NCBI GenBank assembly: GCA_900314715.1
Contig: OMWI01000014.1
Location: 1 to 64,000, forward strand
From: an uncultured Prevotellaceae bacterium
GTDB lineage: Bacteria > Bacteroidota > Bacteroidia > Bacteroidales > Bacteroidaceae
DNA length: 64,000 bases
Reading direction: 5' to 3'
How positions within the stretch are numbered: the stretch's first letter is position 1; every line of letters begins with the position of its first letter. The translations under genes were made by a program, and so were the position numbers. Of this stretch, positions 46,387 through 55,417 are shown piece after piece. Below the pieces are notes generated by a model. That model made no database searches. It saw only the letters and a program-made list of their open reading frames with translations, and had not been told where the DNA came from.

Positions 46387-47502
46387 CTATTCTCTTTTTC
46401 CTGCTTTTCTCATTCTTTGCACAAGTGAAGTGGATTTTGCCATTACACCAGCCGTACGTATTTCACGTTGTTGTCCTGCAATGTCGAAAGTGAGCGTACC
46501 ACCATCTGCACGTACATCAAGCGTTACGGGAGCACCCATCACAAGCGGCAGGTTTACGTCGTCATGGCCAGCTGGCAATCCACAAAGTACAGGGATATTG
46601 TAACGAGAGAAATATTGTGAGAGCATGGCCTCAACACTCTCATATCCAAGATCTTGTGGACAACTTAGGAAATCGCCGAGGATAACCCCACGACAACGTG
46701 AGAGCGCACCTGTCATCATCAGCATATTCACCTGACGGTCAATATTATGCATGGATTCTCCCACTTCCTCTATAAAAAGGATAATGTCATTAAATGACGT
46801 GGCATCTACCGCACTTCCCACGACAGGAGCGAAGGTCATCAGATTACCGCCAACGAGTGTTCCTTGCGCCTTTCCTATTCTGTTATATGGATGGGTTGGA
46901 ACTTCATAGCGAGGAACGAATCCCATCAACAAGTCACGCATCAACGTGCTTGTGGTATCTCTGCCACCTGCAGCAAGAAATGAACTCATCGTACCGTGAA
47001 TGCTCATCACGCCAGCACACGATTCCATCTCGTGTAAAGTGGTAACATCGCTGAAGCCAACGAGCCATTTTGGATTTTTGGAAAATTCGTTAATTTGTAG
47101 TTGGTTAATCAATTGGATAGCTCCATAACCACCTCTATTGCATATAATAGCCTTGATACTGGGGTCGTTTAATGCCCAGCGGATGTCGGAAAGACGCTCC
47201 TCAACAGTTCCAGCATACTTTCCCGCATCAATTTTCCCGACATTTGGTCCCACGACAGGTTCAAATCCCCAGCGTCTCAACACCTCCGACGTTTTCTCTA
47301 CGTTCTCCATGGGTGTGAAATATGAGGGAGAAATCAGCGCAATCTTATCTCCTTTTACGAGATACGTCGGTAGTGTGCAATGCAATGTTTTATTCGTCCA
47401 TGATGGAGTGTTTGTTTCATCATCGTCATTTGAGCATGAGGTAATCGTCAAACCACATAATGAGAGGATGGCGGCAAACATCCAGAGTCTTACATGTTTC
47501 AT
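46387..47502 (-). CDS. S66-family LD-carboxypeptidase lipoprotein
   Basis: The 371-residue protein starts at ATG 47502 (MKHVRLWMFA) with a lipoprotein signal ending TITSCSND. The S66 peptidase features are ICNRGGYGAIQLINQL, VGFSDVTTLH with the likely nucleophile serine, FIEEVGES with the glutamate, and GHDDVNLPLVMG with the histidine. Such enzymes remove the terminal D-alanine from cell-wall tetrapeptides during recycling or act on related LD bonds. A -7 motif TAATTTTGC (47562-47570, minus strand) overlaps the end of the methyltransferase gene. A long frame starting from a TTG at 47565 was not used. Confidence 0.88.
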   Translation of the reverse strand: MKHVRLWMFAAILSLCGLTITSCSNDDDETNTPSWTNKTLHCTLPTYLVKGDKIALISPSYFTPMENVEKTSEVLRRWGFEPVVGPNVGKIDAGKYAGTVEERLSDIRWALNDPSIKAIICNRGGYGAIQLINQLQINEFSKNPKWLVGFSDVTTLHEMESCAGVMSIHGTMSSFLAAGGRDTTSTLMRDLLMGFVPRYEVPTHPYNRIGKAQGTLVGGNLMTFAPVVGSAVDATSFNDIILFIEEVGESMHNIDRQVNMLMMTGALSRCRGVILGDFLSCPQDLGYESVEAMLSQYFSRYNIPVLCGLPAGHDDVNLPLVMGAPVTLDVRADGGTLTFDIAGQQREIRTAGVMAKSTSLVQRMRKAGKRE

Positions 47503-47567
47503 TTTTTTGTCTTTATTGTTTAAATCTAAGCTATATTTCTCATATTTTTCTCTTTTTGCATGCAAAA

Positions 47568-48281
47568 TTACTGATTATTCTTGAATATTCGTGCCAAATA
47601 ATCATCATGTTTTCCCTCTGCGACAATCTCAACCGCGTATCCGTGCTTTTCAGCCACTTGTCGCAAGGTTTCCGCGTCAATAAAAAGCCACGAAAAGGGT
47701 TCGCCAATGATGTCTCGATAACGCATTTGATAATTGATTTCGCCATAATAGTCGGTATCTGGCAATTCGATGACACCTTCTTCATTTTCAAAGACATAAC
47801 TGATGTCGGAAGAATCGCATAACAACTGACCATCCGAAGCCAATATCTTATCAAGGTGACGAAAAAACATAGGCATTCTACTCAACGTTCCGACAATGCC
47901 AATGCCATTCATCAGCATCAAAACGGTATCATACCGTCCATCAAGTGAGTAGAAATCTTGTTCAAAAGCTTTTTTCACGCCTCGTGCTTTCATCGTTTCC
48001 ACGGACAACGGCGAAATATCGATGGCTGTAACGTCAATACCTCGTTTCTGCAAGATAAGTGAATGACATCCAGCCCCAGCACCTACATCCAACGTCCTTC
48101 CTTTTACCATTTCAAGCGCTTTTCGTTCAATCTCTGGCATTTCGTCTTCTTCGCGAAACAATGTCTTTACGGGAATCTCATCTTCCTCGAACATCGGGGA
48201 GAAAACGCTAAGTCTTCCAGTCGTTCCGTTCTTCCAATAATCGGCAATGGCGTTACCCATTGGGTCAGCATTCTTTTTCAT
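47568..48281 (-). CDS. class I SAM-dependent methyltransferase
   Basis: The 237-residue protein has motif I TLDVGAGAGCHSLILQKRG (about 75-93), motif II region VTAIDISPLS, and TVLMLMNGIGIVGTLSRM as motif IV, all typical of the Rossmann methyltransferases. There is no substrate-specific domain that can be named. A -7 TATTTTTGC lies at 48334-48342 on the minus strand. It is divergent from a 50-residue unknown protein gene and is followed by the LD-carboxypeptidase gene. Confidence 0.85.
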   Translation of the reverse strand: MKKNADPMGNAIADYWKNGTTGRLSVFSPMFEEDEIPVKTLFREEDEMPEIERKALEMVKGRTLDVGAGAGCHSLILQKRGIDVTAIDISPLSVETMKARGVKKAFEQDFYSLDGRYDTVLMLMNGIGIVGTLSRMPMFFRHLDKILASDGQLLCDSSDISYVFENEEGVIELPDTDYYGEINYQMRYRDIIGEPFSWLFIDAETLRQVAEKHGYAVEIVAEGKHDDYLARIFKNNQ

Positions 48282-48391
48282 GATTGAGAAGATAAAATGA
48301 GTTATGAATAAAGCACTAAATCATTAACATGTTGCAAAAATACGCATTTTTTCGGTGAAAATATCAAAACGACATTAAATATGTCAGTATT

Positions 48392-48424
48392 TTTGTTTCA
48401 TGTCGGATGAAATGATTATCTTTG
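48392..48424 (+). promoter_or_regulatory. promoter of two small unknown genes
   Basis: TTTG (48392-48395), 21 bases, then TATCTTTG (48417-48424). It stands before the 50-residue gene at 48452. Confidence 0.65.
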
Positions 48425-48451
48425 TAGTTCAAATAATCCCAAAAAACAGTT

Positions 48452-48604
48452 ATGGAAGGATACGCAAGAACTTTTAGTCAATCCGACGAATATCGACGCG
48501 AAGAACTGATTCGCGTGATAGAGCGCTCCATTGAGAAGCTCACATTACAAGAATTGGAAGCCTTGTATTACGATATGTCTACGAAGAGTTATATCAATGA
48601 TTGA
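48452..48604 (+). CDS. 50-residue conserved-looking small protein
   Basis: ATG 48452 to TGA 48602-48604 encodes 50 residues, starting MEGYARTFSQSDEYRREELI and containing the helix ERSIEKLTLQELEALYYDM. It has a good promoter directly upstream (-7 at 48417-48424) and a protein-like composition of charged helices. The next gene (48637) begins 32 bases later on the same strand, so both are likely co-transcribed. No family is recognised. Confidence rests on promoter, spacing and composition. Confidence 0.55.
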   Translation: MEGYARTFSQSDEYRREELIRVIERSIEKLTLQELEALYYDMSTKSYIND

Positions 48605-48636
48605 CAATATGATAAACGAATACTAAAGTCAGTAAG

Positions 48637-49074
48637 ATGCTAACTATCGACGAATTAATAGAGAAACCTTATTGGGTGGTTGATTTATTGCCTAAGCAAG
48701 TACCGAACAATAGTGAAGGACAATATTTCAAGGTGGAAAAATACTATCTCAACCACAGGACAGATATTTGCCAAAAGTTTATCAACATCATCTTAAAACT
48801 GAATTGTTATTACGACATCAAGGTCAGCCACGACGGGGAGAGTTGGGAAAACAATCCAGCACCCGAGTTGATTGCGCAAGGAATCAAGGCATGTGTCTCT
48901 CATCACCCAACGAAATCCACTCTTTTCGTCTTATTCGAAACGGAAACGTCTCTCATCGTCATTGACAACGACAGCACTTATATGACCTTATACAATCCTA
49001 CCTCTGGATTGTTAGAACTAACTCGTCAACTGGCTTCAGCAGAGGGCTTATTTACTTGGCAACCACCCAACTAA
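48637..49074 (+). CDS. unknown 145-residue cytosolic protein
   Basis: The protein starts MLTIDELIEKPYWVVDLLP, has no signal peptide or membrane helix and contains a mixed alpha/beta pattern with conserved-looking LFVLFETETSLIVIDNDSTYMTLYNP near the C-terminal half. The layout recalls small immunity-like or sensor proteins, but no family could be named. It follows the 50-residue gene and ends one base before the stop of the opposite TonB-C protein gene. Confidence 0.6.
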   Translation: MLTIDELIEKPYWVVDLLPKQVPNNSEGQYFKVEKYYLNHRTDICQKFINIILKLNCYYDIKVSHDGESWENNPAPELIAQGIKACVSHHPTKSTLFVLFETETSLIVIDNDSTYMTLYNPTSGLLELTRQLASAEGLFTWQPPN

Positions 49075-49075
49075 T

Positions 49076-49579
49076 TTACTTGTTTGGATCTTCGAATCTT
49101 AGTGGTAGATTAAACTTTACCCTGACTACTTGACCATTTAACTGAGCAGGTGTCCACTTGCGCATCTTACGAATCACGCGAGCACCTTCCTTGGCAAACA
49201 ATAGGGCAAATTGCTCTTTCAATTCCTTTTGCTTAGCCTCTGGCTCTTGCGTAAATTTCGTGGTATTGAATCGATCTATCGTACACTCACCTGCGGAAAT
49301 ATCACTGATAGAGCCATCCGTATTAACGAAGAAATGCATCACCACCCTACCTTCCACATGGTATGAAGCAGCCAGTTCGGGATAGTTCAAGTTAGATGCA
49401 AGAAACTTCATCAATGCTTTATCCCCTCCACGAAATTGAGGAGGAGTAAACGTTGAGTCGTTCAATAATGTCTGCGTTTCTATCACGCCGTTTTTAACAT
49501 GCGTAACCTTTGCGCTTTGTGCCGCAACACCCATCGTCAAGGTTGCGAAAAGCATCGTCAAGAGTATTTTCTTCATCAT
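49076..49579 (-). CDS. TonB C-terminal-domain protein
   Basis: The 167-residue protein has a signal peptide (MMKKILLTMLFATLTMGVAAQ) and one TonB C-terminal-type domain: FRGGDKALMKFLASNLNYPELAASYHVEGRVVMHFFVNTDGSISDI and the closing WTPAQLNGQVVRVKFNLPLRF. It lacks the long proline-rich linker of a real energy transducer, so it is more like the free periplasmic domain seen in many Bacteroidetes proteins. A -7 motif TATCTTTGC lies at 49604-49612 on the minus strand. The partner is unknown. Confidence 0.82.
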   Translation of the reverse strand: MMKKILLTMLFATLTMGVAAQSAKVTHVKNGVIETQTLLNDSTFTPPQFRGGDKALMKFLASNLNYPELAASYHVEGRVVMHFFVNTDGSISDISAGECTIDRFNTTKFTQEPEAKQKELKEQFALLFAKEGARVIRKMRKWTPAQLNGQVVRVKFNLPLRFEDPNK

Positions 49580-49781
49580 TATTGGATTTGATTGAAAACT
49601 GACGCAAAGATACGATATTTATTGGATATTTCATCATAAACTATCATAAATTAAAAAAAAGGGTACATTTACGTTTCTATTTGTTACATCATCAAAAGGA
49701 ATTATTGTTTTTATTTCGTAACTTTGCATCCATCATGTAAAACCGAACGAAGGGTAGAATAAAAGTTAAAACTACAAATAT

Positions 49782-52700
49782 ATGAAAAGAACTTTTTTCG
49801 CAGTAATGATGATGTGCTTGTGCATGATGGCCACGGCACAGAACGAATTGAAATCTCGTATCGTTGAAGATGGCGGTACGGGACCTTACAAAGCCATCAT
49901 GAAGGAAGTGGGTACGCTTCAAGCACACACCGTGTTTGTACCGCAAGACCTCACCGTGTTTAATGCCAAGAAAGCCTTGCCTGTATTGGTATGGGGAAAC
50001 GGCGCATGCACAAACTCACCATGGGAACACTATAAGTTTCTCAACGAGATTGCGTCGCATGGCTATATCGTGTTGGCTACCGGTTACATCCCCATGAACG
50101 AAGAACCCTATCGAGGTCCGATGTCAACCACCCAACAGCAGATAGAAAGTATCGATTGGGCGTTTGCACAAAATGCCGACCCTCAGTCGCCTTACTATCA
50201 GAAGATTGACACCAAGCACATCTGCGTGGCAGGTATGTCGTGCGGTGGTCTCCAATCGTTGTTCAATTGTGCCGACTCGCGCATCTCTGCCATGATGATT
50301 TGCAATAGCGGTCTTTTCAAGCAAGAGACGATGAGACAAGCGGTGGGTGGAATGCCAATGCCTCCGAAAAAGAAATTGAAGGAACTTCATACGCCTATCA
50401 TCTACATTCTCGGTGGCAAGGAAGATATTGCCTACGAGAACGGAATGGACGATTTCCATCGCATCGAGCATGTTCCTGCCATCGCCATCAACTATCCCGT
50501 TGGTCATGGCGGTACGTATCGTCAAGCTCATGGTGGCGAGTTTACCATCCCTGCATTGGCTTGGCTCAACTGGCAATTGAAGGGCGACCAAGAGGCAGCA
50601 AAGATGTTTGTAGGTGATGATTGTGGCATCTTGAAGCGCAAGGATTGGACGATTGAGAAGAACAACATGATGCGAGCCATCAGTTTGCAACCTCAAAAGA
50701 AACGTGCGAAACCTACGAAAATGGTGGGTATAGAACGCAAGAAGTTGCTCAACGACCAATGGCAGTTCGTATTGAACGACAGCAATTTCACCAAGGCACA
50801 AGCCGTAACGTTGCCTCACGATTGGAGCATTCTCCAACGATTTGATAAGAATACTCCAGCTGGCAACGAAGGTGCCTATCTGCCCACGGGAAAAGGTTGG
50901 TATCGCCGCGTGCTGACGCTCAGCAAGGCATACGAAGGAAAGAAAATGCGCCTCTATTTCGAGGGTGTATATATGAATTCGCGCGTTTACGTCAACGGTC
51001 ATGAAGCAGGAGGATGGCCATACGGTTATTCTTCATTCTGGGTGGATGCTACACCTTACTTGCACGTTGGGCGCAATGAGATTGTCGTCAGCGTAGACAA
51101 TTCACAACAGAAGAACTGTCGTTGGTATTCTGGTTCGGGTATCTACCGCAACGTGTGGTTCGTTACCACTCCCATGACGTATATCGACGATTGGAGCGTT
51201 CAAGTAACCACACCCGACATCCATCACGTCAACTTGAGCGCTACGGTTATCCGCGAGGATGGTTCTACCTATCCTCTCCAACGTACGATAGTGGTGGAAC
51301 AACCGCGTCTTTGGTCACCCGACGACCCTTATCTCTATGAGGCAGAACTGGAAGACGCTGAAGGCGACCGCCTGACCGTTCAATATGGTATACGTACCAT
51401 TGAGTACGATGCACAACGTGGATTGTTGCTCAACGGTAAATCCATCAAACTCAATGGTGCTTGTCTGCATCACGACAATGGTATCCTTGGTGCAGCCGCT
51501 TACGACGATGCGGAATATCGTAAGGCGAAGTTGGCGAAAGAGGCAGGATTCAATGCCGTGCGCACCTCTCACAATCCACCGTCAGAATCGTTCTTGAAGG
51601 CATGCGACGAAGTAGGATTGTTGGTTATCGACGAAGCTTTCGACGGTTGGCGCGACAAGAAAAACGAACACGACTATCACAAGCTGATTGACCAATGGTG
51701 GCAGCGCGACATCGATGCCTTGATTTGTCGCGACCGCTTGCATCCCAGTGTCTTCTGTTGGAGTATAGGAAACGAAGTGATTGAGCGCAAGAAGATTGAA
51801 GTGATAAAGACCGCCCATCAGATGGCAGAGCGCATTCATGCGTTGGATGCTCAGAATCGTCCCGTTACTTCGGCATTGGCAGCATGGGACCGCGATTGGG
51901 ATATCTACGACCCCTTAGCGGCACAACACGACATCGTGGGTTACAACTATATGATTTTCAAGGCAGAGAGCGACCACGAACGTGTGCCGAATCGTGTGAT
52001 GATGCAAACGGAGAGTTATCCTCGTGACGCATGGCGCAACTATCGCACGTCTATGGACCATCCTTATATCTTCGGTGATTTCGTATGGACGGGTATCGAC
52101 TATCTTGGCGAATCGGGTATCGGACGTTATTACTATGAAGGCGAAGTGCCTGGCGAATCGTGGGAGCGCCCACTCTATCCTTGGCATGCTGCTTATTGTG
52201 GCGACGTGGATTTGATAGGTCAACGCAAGCCCATCAGCTACTATCGTTCGCTATTGTGGAACGGCGGTAGCACCTACATGGCCGTGCGCGAACCAGACGG
52301 CTATCGCGGTAAGGTGAAGACCACGATGTGGAGTACATGGCCAACGCAAGAGAGTTGGACATGGCCAGCATGGGAAAACAAGCCTATCGAGGTGGAAGTG
52401 TATAGTGAGCAACCTACCGTGAGTCTCTACCTAAACGACAAATTGATTGGCGAACAACCCGTCAAGGAGAAGAAAGCCACGTTTACCCTAACCTATCAAC
52501 CTGGTACATTACGAGCACAAGCTGGCAATGAACGTTGCGAGATTCAAACGGCAGGAAAGCCTGCCAACATCCGACTGACCGCCGACCGCAATAGCATGAA
52601 AGCTAACGGACTGGCATTCATTGCCGTGGAGATAGTAGATGCCGAAGGTCGCATCGTGCCCACTTCAAGCGAAGGACTCACGTTTACCGTCAGCGGCAAT

Positions 52701-52886
52701 GCTACGTTGCTCGCTGCTGGCAATGCTGACATCAAGGATGAAGATCCTTATTTCGACAACCAGCACCGCGCTTGGCAAGGTCGCGCTCTCGCCGTTATCC
52801 GCAACAACGGCAAACGTGGAAAGGCTACTCTCACGGTTACGGCAAATGGTTTGCCATCTGCTCGCATCACCCTTTCCGCCCAATAA
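49782..52886 (+). CDS. alpha/beta-hydrolase (esterase) fused to GH2 beta-galactosidase-like enzyme
   Basis: The 1034-residue protein has a signal peptide (1-20), an alpha/beta-hydrolase domain (about 25-275) with nucleophile S153 in GMSCGG, D215 and H242 as the likely triad, and a GH2 enzyme (about 315-1034) with sugar-binding jelly roll, Ig-like part, TIM barrel and C-terminal Ig domain. In the barrel E665 (SIGNEV) is the acid/base and E744 (QTESYP) the nucleophile. The hydrolase resembles the dienelactone/PET-hydrolase-like esterases. A combined de-esterifying and glycosidase action on decorated polysaccharide is inferred. The Ig-like part after about 470 is only about 45 residues, shorter than usual. 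The -7 TAACTTTGC is at 49719-49727. Confidence 0.88.
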   Translation: MKRTFFAVMMMCLCMMATAQNELKSRIVEDGGTGPYKAIMKEVGTLQAHTVFVPQDLTVFNAKKALPVLVWGNGACTNSPWEHYKFLNEIASHGYIVLATGYIPMNEEPYRGPMSTTQQQIESIDWAFAQNADPQSPYYQKIDTKHICVAGMSCGGLQSLFNCADSRISAMMICNSGLFKQETMRQAVGGMPMPPKKKLKELHTPIIYILGGKEDIAYENGMDDFHRIEHVPAIAINYPVGHGGTYRQAHGGEFTIPALAWLNWQLKGDQEAAKMFVGDDCGILKRKDWTIEKNNMMRAISLQPQKKRAKPTKMVGIERKKLLNDQWQFVLNDSNFTKAQAVTLPHDWSILQRFDKNTPAGNEGAYLPTGKGWYRRVLTLSKAYEGKKMRLYFEGVYMNSRVYVNGHEAGGWPYGYSSFWVDATPYLHVGRNEIVVSVDNSQQKNCRWYSGSGIYRNVWFVTTPMTYIDDWSVQVTTPDIHHVNLSATVIREDGSTYPLQRTIVVEQPRLWSPDDPYLYEAELEDAEGDRLTVQYGIRTIEYDAQRGLLLNGKSIKLNGACLHHDNGILGAAAYDDAEYRKAKLAKEAGFNAVRTSHNPPSESFLKACDEVGLLVIDEAFDGWRDKKNEHDYHKLIDQWWQRDIDALICRDRLHPSVFCWSIGNEVIERKKIEVIKTAHQMAERIHALDAQNRPVTSALAAWDRDWDIYDPLAAQHDIVGYNYMIFKAESDHERVPNRVMMQTESYPRDAWRNYRTSMDHPYIFGDFVWTGIDYLGESGIGRYYYEGEVPGESWERPLYPWHAAYCGDVDLIGQRKPISYYRSLLWNGGSTYMAVREPDGYRGKVKTTMWSTWPTQESWTWPAWENKPIEVEVYSEQPTVSLYLNDKLIGEQPVKEKKATFTLTYQPGTLRAQAGNERCEIQTAGKPANIRLTADRNSMKANGLAFIAVEIVDAEGRIVPTSSEGLTFTVSGNATLLAAGNADIKDEDPYFDNQHRAWQGRALAVIRNNGKRGKATLTVTANGLPSARITLSAQ

Positions 52887-52932
52887 AAGATACACATCAT
52901 TGCAAGTGAAAGGATTTGTATAACAAAAACAC

Positions 52933-53209
52933 CTTAATGTGGCAATGTGGCAATGTGGCAATGTGACAAAATAAGCAAAACGCCACTTTGCCACTTTGCC
53001 ACTTTGCCACATTAAGCACTTTCCATATTGACATTGTCCATGATTTAGGGTTTCAGATAGATAATAGGTTATAAATTGTAAGTAATTAATTTTATTATTA
53101 TATTATATTATAATATAATATAATAATAACTCTATATATATACAGGGCGCTGCATATCGGAACCACCTTAATGTGGCAAAGTGGCAAAGTGGCAAAGTGG
53201 CAATGTGGC
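52933..53209. repeat. AT palindrome flanked by inverted GTGGCAAA tandem arrays
   Basis: Array 52933-52966 is CTTAATGTGGCAAT-type with 8-bp units in plus sense. Array 52982-53016 has the same units reversed (GCCACTTT) and pairs with the first. Array 53165-53209 is again plus sense, starting ACCTTAATGTGGC. Between the last two arrays 53092-53129 is a perfect 19+19-bp palindrome of only A and T with no loop. The order array, AT palindrome, inverted array, 22-bp-phased motifs, promoter is the same as at 2199-2594, although the unit sequences differ. Confidence 0.85.
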
Positions 53210-53247
53210 ATTTTGCCTTCCATCACCAAAGCTATCCTTTGCATCAT

Positions 53248-53306
53248 GCAAACTTATGGTTTAGGAGGCGCAAATATATGGTTTATCGGCCGTAAATATG
53301 GTGTTT
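53248..53306 (+). promoter_or_regulatory. three 15-bp operator-like repeats at 22-bp spacing (locus D)
   Basis: Copies are GCAAACTTATGGTTT (53248-53262), GCAAATATATGGTTT (53270-53284) and GTAAATATGGTGTTT (53292-53306), starts exactly 22 bp apart. GTTAAC follows at 53335-53340, 43 bases after the third start, as at 2484-2527. The whole distance from first repeat to end of the -7 motif is 155 bases at both loci. Confidence 0.8.
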
Positions 53307-53369
53307 GTCTTTTTTAACAATAAAACCGCGTTTTGTTAACAGATTTTTACACCATTTAGAAGCCCTATT

Positions 53370-53402
53370 TTTGGCGGTTGGGATTTTTAGCAGTAACTTT
53401 GC
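53370..53402 (+). promoter_or_regulatory. promoter of the five-gene operon 53487-58343
   Basis: TTTG (53370-53373), 20 bases, then TAACTTTGC (53394-53402). It is almost identical in sequence and position to the promoter at 2562-2594. The first ATG with a signal peptide is at 53487. Confidence 0.8.
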
Positions 53403-53486
53403 ACTATGAAAATAAATGACAATAATCGATACGAGTTTTGCAAGTTTTTGCTTGCTCCAATTTATAAGACAATCAACAAGAAACAA

Positions 53487-54587
53487 ATGAAAAAGACGAT
53501 GCTAATGGTTGTAGCCGCCATAATGGTTACGTTAAGCGCAGAAGCGCAGAGAATCCGCACGATTGACAAGGAAGGCCAATCCATACCATTCGTTTCGGTG
53601 ATGACCACCGACAACAAGTATATCGGCGTGACCGACGTGGAAGGCGTGATAGACGACGTGAAGGGAGCAGACACCATCATGGTGAGTCACGTGGCGTACA
53701 AAACCAAACTCTACAAGGTAAACGGCAAGAGCGGTAGCATTACGCTTGAAGATGCAGACTTCGGTTTGCCCGAGATAGTAGTGAAGAAGAAACCCTATGT
53801 GTATGTGCAAACATATTACCGCACCTATTCGTACGATGAGAAGGATGGCATTTCGTACTATCGCGTGGGACTTACCGACAATGTCTACGACATAGCGAAG
53901 AAAGAACTGAAAGCCAGCACCAAACATGTTTCAAAAGCCAGTATGGGCATTTTAAAATTTGCCGTGAATACGTTTATAGGAGACAGACTCGACAGGCAAA
54001 GCCGAATAAAAGTCAACAAGCTCGAAAAGATTTTTGCACGAAGCAATTCGAAGCTCAAGATGAAGATAACCGATGAGGGGAAAGGCAGGAAGCGCATCAG
54101 CGACTTTAAGGGAACAATAGGCTATATTACCGACAACACGAAAACAGGTCAGCGTAAATTTTCATACAACAATTCCTTGATTCGCGCTCACGAGTTAGAG
54201 GCAGAGGGAAACACGAAGAAGCTGAAAAAGCAAGAAGCCAGAAGAGCCAATGAAAAGAACCAACAGCAAGCCGACTTCCACCTCTACAACATCGACGAAA
54301 ACGGCAACTACTCGCCAGAAGACTTCGTCATGTCGCAATTGATGTCATCTTGGGATGAAGTGCAGAAAGACAGCAGCTTGGTTCACAACATTACTTGTTC
54401 GCAGGTGTTCAACGTCGAACGTGCTTACGTGGATAAGAATGAACTGAAGCAGAAGAAGAAGGAAAACAAGATGAAGATGACGTACGAGAATGTGCGTGAG
54501 TTTGAGCGCACGCATAACATCCCACCGCTCTCTCCCAACATTCAAAAGCGACTCAACGAACTGTGGAAGATGGACAAGGATGATTGA
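53487..54587 (+). CDS. secreted protein with carboxypeptidase-regulatory-like N-terminal domain
   Basis: The 366-residue protein from ATG 53487 starts MKKTMLMVVAAIMVTLSAEAQ, a signal peptide. Residues about 22-95 look like a CarboxypepD_reg/CNA-B-like beta-sandwich (DKEGQSIPFVSVMTTDNKYIGVTDVEG), as in the start of SusC-like proteins, but no barrel or plug follows. The remainder is a charged helical segment with no recognised domain (KKEL-KAST-KHVSKAS, later KKLKKQEARRANEKNQQQ). An in-frame ATG at 53406 lies directly at the promoter and is not used. It is the first gene of an operon driven by the repeat-controlled promoter. The function is unknown. Confidence 0.72.
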   Translation: MKKTMLMVVAAIMVTLSAEAQRIRTIDKEGQSIPFVSVMTTDNKYIGVTDVEGVIDDVKGADTIMVSHVAYKTKLYKVNGKSGSITLEDADFGLPEIVVKKKPYVYVQTYYRTYSYDEKDGISYYRVGLTDNVYDIAKKELKASTKHVSKASMGILKFAVNTFIGDRLDRQSRIKVNKLEKIFARSNSKLKMKITDEGKGRKRISDFKGTIGYITDNTKTGQRKFSYNNSLIRAHELEAEGNTKKLKKQEARRANEKNQQQADFHLYNIDENGNYSPEDFVMSQLMSSWDEVQKDSSLVHNITCSQVFNVERAYVDKNELKQKKKENKMKMTYENVREFERTHNIPPLSPNIQKRLNELWKMDKDD

Positions 54588-54620
54588 GAAGAAATCTCAT
54601 AAAAAAGATAACGAAACAAC

Positions 54621-55382
54621 ATGAACATCAAGTTACACACTCCAAAGAGTTTGAAGATGGGCAGCGGGATGGGTTCGATGAAACAATTTCTGCTATCGAT
54701 ATTAGCCACCACCGTATCCATCGCGCTCACTTTCGGTACGGCTGCCGTCTTGGATGGCAAAAAGAAGCAAAAGGAGAAGCGCGAGATTGTGATGATGGTG
54801 ATGTACGACATGTACGGCTCACTTCAAACGATGAAAGAGGCAGAGGCGATAACACACCAGTTGTTGGACATTCAAATAAAGATAGCGGAAGACACCACCA
54901 AGTTTGAAACGTTGAGGTATCAGGGGCTCGGAAAAATACCGATGGCTGACTATACGGAAGCGACTGAACGTATTTTCTCTACAAGCATTGAAACCATCAA
55001 TACTGTAGGAAACGTACTCTTCACCGAAAAGGTGTCTGAATTCTACCAGATGCGCAAGCAATTCAAGACAATGGTATGCGATTCGATTTGGGAAGATGTC
55101 TCCAGGATAGCCCCCGGTTCCAGCGTAAAGGCAGTTCTTTCTATGGATTATTTTGACTATGCCTTGCTAACAAATAGTTACACGAATGGGATGGAGCGTA
55201 TTTTCGAACAATGCAAGCAAATGATGGATGTAACCGACGAGGAGATTGATGCCTATCGGGAACAGAAAAAGCAATGGGAAAAGAAGGAAGTATCTGATGA
55301 ACTCTTCGATTCGAAGCAAGAAGAATTGATTCAACTTCAAGATAGATTAAATGATGCTAAGAGTAAATTAAAGATAAAATAA
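54621..55382 (+). CDS. membrane-anchored coiled-coil protein, unknown
   Basis: The 253-residue protein has one N-terminal membrane segment (about 20-42, MKQFLLSILATTVSIALTFG) that probably anchors it in the inner membrane, then a mostly helical, charged periplasmic part (KKQKEKREIVMMVMYDMYGSLQTMKEAEA and the C-terminal coil KKQWEKKEVSDELFDSKQEELIQLQDRLNDAKSKLKIK noted by position 205-253). No known domain was recognised. It is 33 bases after the previous gene and 35 before the thioredoxin gene. Confidence 0.65.
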   Translation: MNIKLHTPKSLKMGSGMGSMKQFLLSILATTVSIALTFGTAAVLDGKKKQKEKREIVMMVMYDMYGSLQTMKEAEAITHQLLDIQIKIAEDTTKFETLRYQGLGKIPMADYTEATERIFSTSIETINTVGNVLFTEKVSEFYQMRKQFKTMVCDSIWEDVSRIAPGSSVKAVLSMDYFDYALLTNSYTNGMERIFEQCKQMMDVTDEEIDAYREQKKQWEKKEVSDELFDSKQEELIQLQDRLNDAKSKLKIK

Positions 55383-55417
55383 TAATGATTGAATATTTCG
55401 GACGAAAGGAATTAGGT

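Noticed and set aside
52933-53016. intrinsic terminator of the esterase-GH2 gene
   Set aside because: The long hairpin could end transcription, but its tandem-unit structure and the third copy beyond the palindrome are better explained as a repeat block.
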